Made by a program: the position numbers and the translations under genes | Part shown: positions 59,001 to 64,000 of the stretch, one piece after another | Layout of the letters: each line of letters begins with the position of its first letter | How positions within the stretch are numbered: position 1 is the stretch's first letter | Source: Patiria pectinifera | Taxonomy: Eukaryota > Echinodermata > Asteroidea > Valvatida > Asterinidae | Reading direction: 5' to 3' | NCBI GenBank assembly: GCA_029964075.1 | Contig: CM057147.1 | Location: forward strand, 20,543,513-20,607,512 | Length of the DNA: 64,000 bases | Notes under the pieces: model-generated | What the model was told of the DNA's origin: nothing | The model's database searches: none | Seen by the model: the letters and a program-made list of their open reading frames with translations, nothing else

Positions 59001-62000
59001 GTACTGTGTGTTTGATTTATAGGTCAGAGTCAGGTCAGTTATTAAAGATTGCAGCATTTTTATCACGCAAAACAGAGGCATGTGATTGATTTGGGTTTGC
59101 TGACAATGTCTATTTCACGGAAACGTTAGTTTTTTTCAGAGTGGTTGTATTATAAATGTTCAACCTTTTTCTTTAAACTGAGTAATGACTAATGTACATG
59201 TGGCATTTATTCTTATGAAGAGAAGACAATTGCAGGCCAAAAAAAAAAAACATACTACCACCTTTACGACGTTGTAAATTCATGTGGTCGGACCTACAAA
59301 AAGAGCTGGAATTTACGAAATTGCCCAGTTATAGATTTCATACATTTTCAATTTTTCAGCCATGTCCACATTTTCATGGAATTGCCCATTTTGTTTTTAG
59401 TTGCCTCCCAGCTAGTGGGCCTCTGATAATTGTTTTGCCTGAACATTTAGTTTGCTCATTGAATGATTGCTGTTTACTATCACATGTAACGAACAAAGAA
59501 ATGCCAAACAGACTGAGTTGACCTTGGCTACTTGAGCATTCTCACCCAATGGAAGCTCCTGCCTTGATGATGACATCACTGGTTTGTTTTGCTCATGTGA
59601 ACCCACATTAACATAACAAACAAAAAGCCTTGAACAACTCTATTCGTGTTATTATACTGAAAGAAATGGACCACAAAGGTCACGGGCAAGCATAAAGAAG
59701 GTGCAACTAAAGAAACACCCGTCGCACTCGGTACGTCTACCTGGTTCCTTATATAGGTTTGGTCACCTGAAACACATGCAATGAACAATTACATTGTGGC
59801 TGCCTTTGGGTTTTTTGAATTTTTATTTCAAACTTCCCCCTATACGGATTGTCAGGCTATTTTTATTGCTTTTCCCTTGAAATGTTTGTTTTCGTACGAC
59901 TGCAGGTATGGATTTACCGTCAGTAAACAAGCAGTATTTTTTTTCGAATGGATGTTCCTCTTTGTATTGCTTTCAGTTTCAGAAAAAAAAACCATTGGGG
60001 GAACTTATACCTAGACCAGTTGTGACATGTTTTTCCAGACACTGTGTAATGTACATTGCGTTTTCGGTTCCTTGTTTTGAATTCTTGTCTTTTTTTTTTT
60101 AATTGAGGAAAACACTAACAGCATTTCTGTAATTGGCCGCATGATAGGATAGAGGACTGAAATAAAATCTGGGTTTCAGATGTGAGAGAAACGGAAAATT
60201 CCAGGTTTTGTTTGGAGCTGAATGAGGAAGCAATTTGCGAGGAAATGTGTTCTAATCTGTAAATAGTTCCTGAATGTGAATGAACGGTGATACATTGTGT
60301 ATGTTTGTTTTGAGAGCATTCTGATTTCAAATAACAAAACCTTTTTATAGGATGACTACTCTTCCTGTACCTGTGCGTGTATTTTTAAAGCAATTGATGA
60401 GAAGTACAGGGGTGAAATTTGTCAGGATATTTCCTGCTTTGAGGATTTTTAAAGTTATCCCTTTTGAAATTTTGAATTCCTGAGTTTTTACCACAAAGGT
60501 TTGTCATCACCTCCTCCATCGTTTGCGAAACACACAATCATGCCTTGTTTACATGATCTGAAAAGTTGGTTTAATCCTAACCTTCCAAAAACCTCCAAAA
60601 TCCTCTTTGAATTTGCAGGAATGAGGCTTCTGGCCAAAGGGTGTGGCTTATTTCTGAGAATGCACTGTGTCAAGGTCTTGGGCCGGATCTTGTGTTGTTT
60701 ATGCTCAGCCGTGCATAAATTTAGGCCTACGGGTACACTTGAAATACCATATCCTCCACACTGCTCCAGGATGTCGCTGGCTGTGCCTCAACATATTGAC
60801 AAAATGACAGTGATTGCTGGAGGATTTTGCAGGATTGAGGCAGTGGTCACCCCTCCAAGGACCACATTCAAGAAATAAACGGATGATTTTGCAGGATTGA
60901 GGCTGTGTGCAATTTTTTACATGGAGGCAGTTTGAGGATGTTGCATGATTGAGGTTGCATCCTCAAAAACCGCCTGAGGGAGTTAGGGTTAATTCCATTG
61001 GCCAACAACAGAGTTATTCAAGATCAAAAGTAGGACATGTTTTTTTGACACCTGAATTGCCAGACAGTGTGTATTTTCGTGTCATATTTATTTACTTTCC
61101 ATGAAAGTCATTTATTGGACTAATGATGATTTTTGTCTGCTTTTGTTTCAGTTTCTGTCCGTCGTTGACTGCCATCTCCAAATCACTCAAGCTCAGCCAG
61201 AATATAGCAATATCCTTTTTGTCAACCCCTTGCAACTCTCTCTTGGATGTTGTTTTTAACAAAGTTGATTTGTTCATTAATATTTTGTGGTATGGATTTG
61301 TCGGTCTCTTAAAAATTTTGTTTCTCATAATTAGTTGATAGATTTTGTGATTGTTTTTTTTTTTCAAGTTAAAGTTGAATGATATTAATTGTTGAATGAT
61401 ATAATTAAACAAATTCTTTGGTTGACTAATTATTTGATAATCTCTGACATATATACTGATTGATGGGATGATTTCTTGACTGATTTAGTTATTTTTTTTG
61501 AAGGGCGGAATTATTAGTTGTTTAATTAAGTAATTGATTAATTGATTGGAGTGATTATTGATGATTACCTGAGTAAGCAATTGATTAAATTAATTGATTT
61601 GGTGGTCATGGTTTAGAGTTCAGGGATGCATGATTCATTGATAATTTTAGAATATTGTATTTCTGGTCTCTTTGTAAATTGTCTCTTTAACCTTGTCATG
61701 TCACGGTGTGACCTTCCTTGCATTTGGCAATGGAGCTCCAGATATTTTCAGTGCCATAGCGGCGATCTCTAACGCAAAGGATGGCAATGCTGGATTGGCA
61801 ATCGGAGCTTTGTTTGGTACGCCCTCATTTCTCACAAACATGTTTATTATTCAGTGTTTTGGTTTTGATACATGTTGTGGTTCATTTGCAGCAAAATTAA
61901 TTGGAGTTCAGAATATCTAATGCCCATGCTCTAAAAAACAAAACATTTCTCTGTTTTATTTTGACATCAAAATGAACTTTTTTTCTTTTATGGTTTTTTG

Positions 62001-63885
62001 GGTTACCGTTTCAAAAAAGAATTTTATTAAGGCTTGTTTTTTTTTGCGCACAAAACAGATCGGCTGTGCAACAGGATGGTTCCCAGCTGGTCTATCATAT
62101 TTGTTGCTGTTGGATGTTTAATTTGGAAAGTGAATATAACTTTGGAATTGTTAGAAAAATAGCAGTGTAAACTAAAAATGTCTTTAACTCAGCTAATATG
62201 CAGCTTGGATACTTGCCCTTTACATGTGTATATCACAAATTTGCAACACGTTGTTCATGTATGTACATTTGTACATGAAAACGCTATTCTTTTTTCTTTT
62301 TAGGGGCTGGTGTCTTTGTGACTACAGTAGTAGCTGGATCTGTCTCTATTGCCCAACCCTTTGAGCTGGCCAAGAGACCGTTTCTACGAGATGCCATTTT
62401 CTACATCGGTGCAGCATTCTGGACATTTTATGTTTTATACACGGGGAAAATATGGACTGCAGAGGCAGTTGGTATGCTGATATAAATGTCTATTTGTCTG
62501 TTCAAAAACATGTGATCTAATATGGTTAATCAAAACTGAGTTCATTGTGATGTGTTAATTTAATTGTATAGTAAATTGTCAGGAAACCATGAACTAAAAC
62601 TATTCAATTAAAGTGTGTTTGCATTTTGCTGTTTGACTTCTAATCTGGTTATTTAATGACTTTTCACTGACTTACATTCAGTGAAAGTTAGCTTGGAAAC
62701 AATTGGAATTTCAGAAATACAATTTCAGAAATGAATATTTTTGGACGGGTGAAAACTATCATTAACTCTAACCTCTTCAGCTGTTCTTAACAAATTATGC
62801 TGACTTTGTTTGTTTCTTTACATTGTAGGTTTTATTCTACTTTACGTCGGCTATGTATTATTCGTTCTGATTGGTCGGCAGTTGTACCAATCAAAGATCA
62901 AGCCTTGGGAGGTACGACTGACTGCCACAGTCATGAACGGAACCGGCCATGGTGAGTTGATTCATGATTCGAGACGTTTTATTGCCATTTCGAACAATTG
63001 ATTTCATTTCGATATCTTAAAATTTTGTGTTTTCATCCACAACTTGCGAACCCCTTCCAAACTTAGATGTAGTTAGCTGTAGTAATTGTCCTTCAGCAGG
63101 GAAATCATTCTCAAGTTTAGGCCGCAAAAAAATAATAGTTCGGCTTCCGGTTACCCTACCCTATTTTGACAGACGGTACCCTAAATTTTTTTGATGGGGG
63201 AAAAATGTGGAAAAAACCTGAAAACCATCAATTACGACCTTTTACCCTTTACTTCACGCAGACACCTCCATATGATCGTACACGAAAAAAAAATTGCCCC
63301 CTCCCCCCCAAAAAAAATTCCCTATCTACCTACCCTATTTTCAAATGCCATGTAGCCGGAAGCAGAACTATTTCGTTTTTTGGCCTTATGTATTTTTATG
63401 TTATTTTTCACTGTTCACAAAAATTGAGATGATACATGTAGACCAGTAAAAAGAATGGCACTCCTCGGAGACATTCGAACGCATTGCCGACGATGGCTGG
63501 CGCTCACGCAAAGACACAGGCTTTGTACACATTCAAAATAACATTAGTCTCGGAGGTGGTTAAAAAAGCGCCCCCTCTTGTTCGCGCACAGAGCCCATTG
63601 CTAAACACAACTTAGGTTTTGAAATACTGTTCATTCTTATCTGATATTTATTGCCAGAAAAATTCTTTATATATTTTTGGCTTCTGTTGTATACTCGGAT
63701 ATTTGATGTGACCCCACTATGAACTTTGGTCATATTTTTGTCTGAATTGACCTTATTTGCAGATTTTACAGAAAGCGGGAACGTGGTTTCTACAGTGCCT
63801 GACTCAGATAGGCGACTTTATGGGCCTCTGCTGCGGTACGTCAGTGAAACCTACACCCCAGGTGGGAATGTACCTGTTCCACGTG
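52807..63885 (+). CDS. SLC8B1: SLC8B1/NCLX mitochondrial Na+/Ca2+ exchanger, 5' part
   Basis: Eight exons are visible: 52807-53034, 56205-56357, 57232-57284, 61152-61209, 61705-61816, 62304-62471, 62829-62951 and 63763-63885. They give 339 codons; the gene continues beyond the window. The product matches remembered human NCLX (SLC8B1, formerly NCKX6) through the cysteine-rich N-terminus, first helices and the alpha-1 repeat FGNGAPDIFSA (residues 171-181). In that repeat N173, P176 and D177 correspond to residues known to be needed for transport. NCLX exports calcium from mitochondria in exchange for sodium or lithium at the inner membrane. The C-terminal half and alpha-2 repeat are outside. 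One intron is AT-AC. Confidence 0.93.
53131..53294. repeat. Left array, ten 16-bp units
   Basis: Units read AACTCGTACGC plus a variable 5-base spacer. The core CGTACG is self-complementary. Confidence 0.92.
53897..54209. mobile_element. hAT-like MITE nested in the fold-back element
   Basis: The flanks are identical CCCTAATT (53889-53896 and 54210-54217). The ends CAGGCGCGGTTCTA and TAGAACTGCGCCTG are inverted. The interior has G runs and GGGGGGCTAG blocks. Confidence 0.9.
54259..54403. repeat. Right array, nine inverted 16-bp units
   Basis: Units read GGCTCGCGTACGAGTT, the complement of the left array, with a similar divergence level. Confidence 0.92.
54443..56090. mobile_element. Element with about 170-bp terminal inverted repeats
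   Basis: Arms 54443-54617 and 55925-56090 are inverted copies starting GGAAAGATTTCCATATACGA and sharing GACTTTGATGACATGAAATT. The 1.3-kb middle contains the second fold-back element and no recognisable transposase. Confidence 0.75.
54698..55222. mobile_element. Fold-back element made of palindromic 21-bp units
   Basis: Near-perfect terminal repeats begin TGAAGCCCGGGAAGGGACAG and continue through a T run into TTTGGAGTTTG; a TA lies at each side. The whole interior is about 20 units of AATTCGTTCGCACGAATT plus 3 bases, in both orientations. Each unit is itself nearly palindromic. Confidence 0.92.
56205..56357 (+). CDS. SLC8B1: SLC8B1 exon 2: conserved N-terminal domain and first helix
   Basis: It is bounded by ttgcag (to 56204) and gtaatt (56358), phase 0 both ends. 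It encodes the conserved cysteine pattern CSFIRATNDC and YLEVAYCDF, then the start of the first helix LLPLALVLL; human NCLX has the same order. Confidence 0.93.
56612..56856 (-). mobile_element. tRNA-derived SINE with conserved central domain, copy 2
   Basis: The central blocks are nearly identical to 26890-27136. B-box complement GATTCGAACCCG lies at 56790-56801. It lies in SLC8B1 intron 2. Confidence 0.8.
57232..57284 (+). CDS. SLC8B1: SLC8B1 exon 3: transmembrane helix
   Basis: It is bounded by ctgtag (to 57231) and gtaagt (57285). It encodes FIWLIFLFVALGVTAEDF, equivalent to human WLLYLFLILGVTAAKFF. Phase 0 in, 2 out. Confidence 0.92.
57413..57570. repeat. Fold-back hairpin with about 60-bp arms
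   Basis: CTGCGTGATAGTGACCGGGT from 57451 is matched by its complement ending at 57554. Outer TTTAATAAGGGAATAAC and TTATTCCCATTAATAAA also pair, with about 20 extra bases on the left. Confidence 0.82.
57571..61151. other. SLC8B1 intron 3, mostly unassigned
   Basis: No exon was recognised. Apart from the small triplication near 60815 it holds AT-rich sequence without clear elements. Confidence 0.5.
60815..60960. repeat. Threefold repeat of GGATTTTGCAGGATTGAGGC
   Basis: Three degenerate units of about 55-60 bases, followed by GTTAGGGTTAA, an end like that of the 40691-40909 element. Confidence 0.55.
61152..61209 (+). CDS. SLC8B1: SLC8B1 exon 4, ends at AT-AC intron
   Basis: The acceptor tttcag ends at 61151. 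It encodes FCPSLTAISKSLKLSQNIA, matching human FCPNLSAISTTLKLSHNVA. No GT donor fits here; the exon ends at GCA directly before ATATCCTTTT, a U12-type AT-AC donor. Confidence 0.92.
61210..61704 (+). other. AT-AC (U12-type) intron of SLC8B1
   Basis: The intron starts ATATCCTTTT, the U12 5' splice-site consensus, and ends TCAC. A branch-point-like CTCTTTAAC lies at 61683-61691, about 14 bases before the exon. With these sites the protein reads SQNIA-GVTFLAFG, matching human NVAGVTFLAFG exactly at the joint. Length is 495 bases, AT-rich with TGATTGA-like simple sequence. Confidence 0.9.
61705..61816 (+). CDS. SLC8B1: SLC8B1 exon 5: alpha-1 repeat
   Basis: It starts after TCAC and ends before gtacgc (61817). 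It carries GVTFLAFGNGAPDIFSA, the ion-binding alpha-1 motif of the CaCA superfamily, then LAIGALFG. Phase 0 in, 1 out. Confidence 0.94.
62304..62471 (+). CDS. SLC8B1: SLC8B1 exon 6: helices after alpha-1
   Basis: It is bounded by ttttag (to 62303) and gtatgc (62472). It encodes GAGVFVTTVVAGSVSI, RPFLRDAIFY and a further hydrophobic helix, parallel to human GAGVLVTTVVAGGITI and RPFFRDIVFY. Phase 1-1. Confidence 0.94.
62829..62951 (+). CDS. SLC8B1: SLC8B1 exon 7: fifth helix and loop start
   Basis: It is bounded by ttgtag (to 62828) and gtgagt (62952). It encodes LLYVGYVLFVLIGRQLY, matching the human LGLYVFYVVTVILCTWIYQ region, then the start of the cytosol/matrix loop. Phase 1-1. Confidence 0.92.
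63120..63385. mobile_element. Inverted-repeat MITE
   Basis: AATAGTTCGGCTTCCGG with ACCCTACCCTATTTT at the left is matched by ACCCTATTTT and CCGGAAGCAGAACTATT in the right end; outer GGCCGCAAAAAA and TTTTTTGGCC also pair. It lies in the intron before SLC8B1 exon 8. Confidence 0.75.
63763..63885 (+). CDS. SLC8B1: SLC8B1 exon 8: central loop
   Basis: It is bounded by ttgcag (to 63762) and gtaagc (63886). It encodes a polar loop with SDRRLYGPLLRYVSETYT, placed like the human loop EYRPLFFYQETTA. Phase 1-1; the next exon is outside the window. Confidence 0.85.
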
Positions 63886-64000
63886 GTAAGCACTTTCTAT
63901 TTACAATTAATATCCAAGGTATTCTACCGGATTAATTGGGATCGGTGAATTGATTCAGGAGGGGTATATTTTATGTCCGGTTAAACCAAAGTTATTTGCA

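Noticed and set aside
61693-61704. MSCH as part of the SLC8B1 exon
   Set aside because: These codons come from the intron end; the AT-AC joint gives an exact match to NCLX without them.
1-64000. LTR elements, reverse transcriptase, capsid or envelope genes
   Set aside because: I looked for these and saw no convincing trace in any frame.

Overview
The window is animal nuclear DNA. Its genes are split into short exons with GT-AG introns (plus one AT-AC intron). The extracellular modules are phase 1-1 EGF exons, and the intervening DNA is full of tRNA-derived SINEs and small TTAA-, TA- and 8-bp-duplicating DNA elements. Gene content and repeat style suggest a marine invertebrate deuterostome, possibly an echinoderm. 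That is an inference; no sequence here proves the species.

Three genes lie head to tail on the + strand. Gene A (bases 144-17423; its 5' end is outside the window) has ten EGF exons, an 18-nt microexon, a transmembrane exon and a cytoplasmic exon with tyrosine and PPxY motifs. Gene B (23097-46312) looks complete: signal-peptide exon, one LDL-receptor class A exon, thirteen EGF exons, a transmembrane exon and a cytoplasmic exon with several tyrosine motifs. A and B share exon phases, domain plan and the style of the tail, so they are probably tandem paralogues: surface receptors or adhesion molecules of unknown ligand. Gene C (52807-63885, continuing past the right edge) is SLC8B1/NCLX, the mitochondrial sodium/calcium exchanger. 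Eight exons are visible, and the intron at 61210-61704 has the signature of an AT-AC minor-spliceosome (U12) intron.

Between and inside the genes are many non-autonomous DNA transposons. Three TTAA-flanked families are seen alone and nested, including an empty site and its filled counterpart. Several elements are probably hAT-like, three of them with intact 8-bp target duplications. Others are mariner-like palindromes. Two striking fold-back elements with internal palindromic arrays lie in intron 1 of SLC8B1. There are at least nine tRNA-derived SINE copies, a 600-bp minisatellite and several simple repeats. I saw no LTR element, reverse transcriptase, CRISPR array or working tRNA gene.

Most noteworthy: the AT-AC intron; an in-frame 45-codon extension after the gene B stop that ends in a second copy of the YMDL motif; the nested TTAA elements with a matching empty site; and the two fold-back elements.
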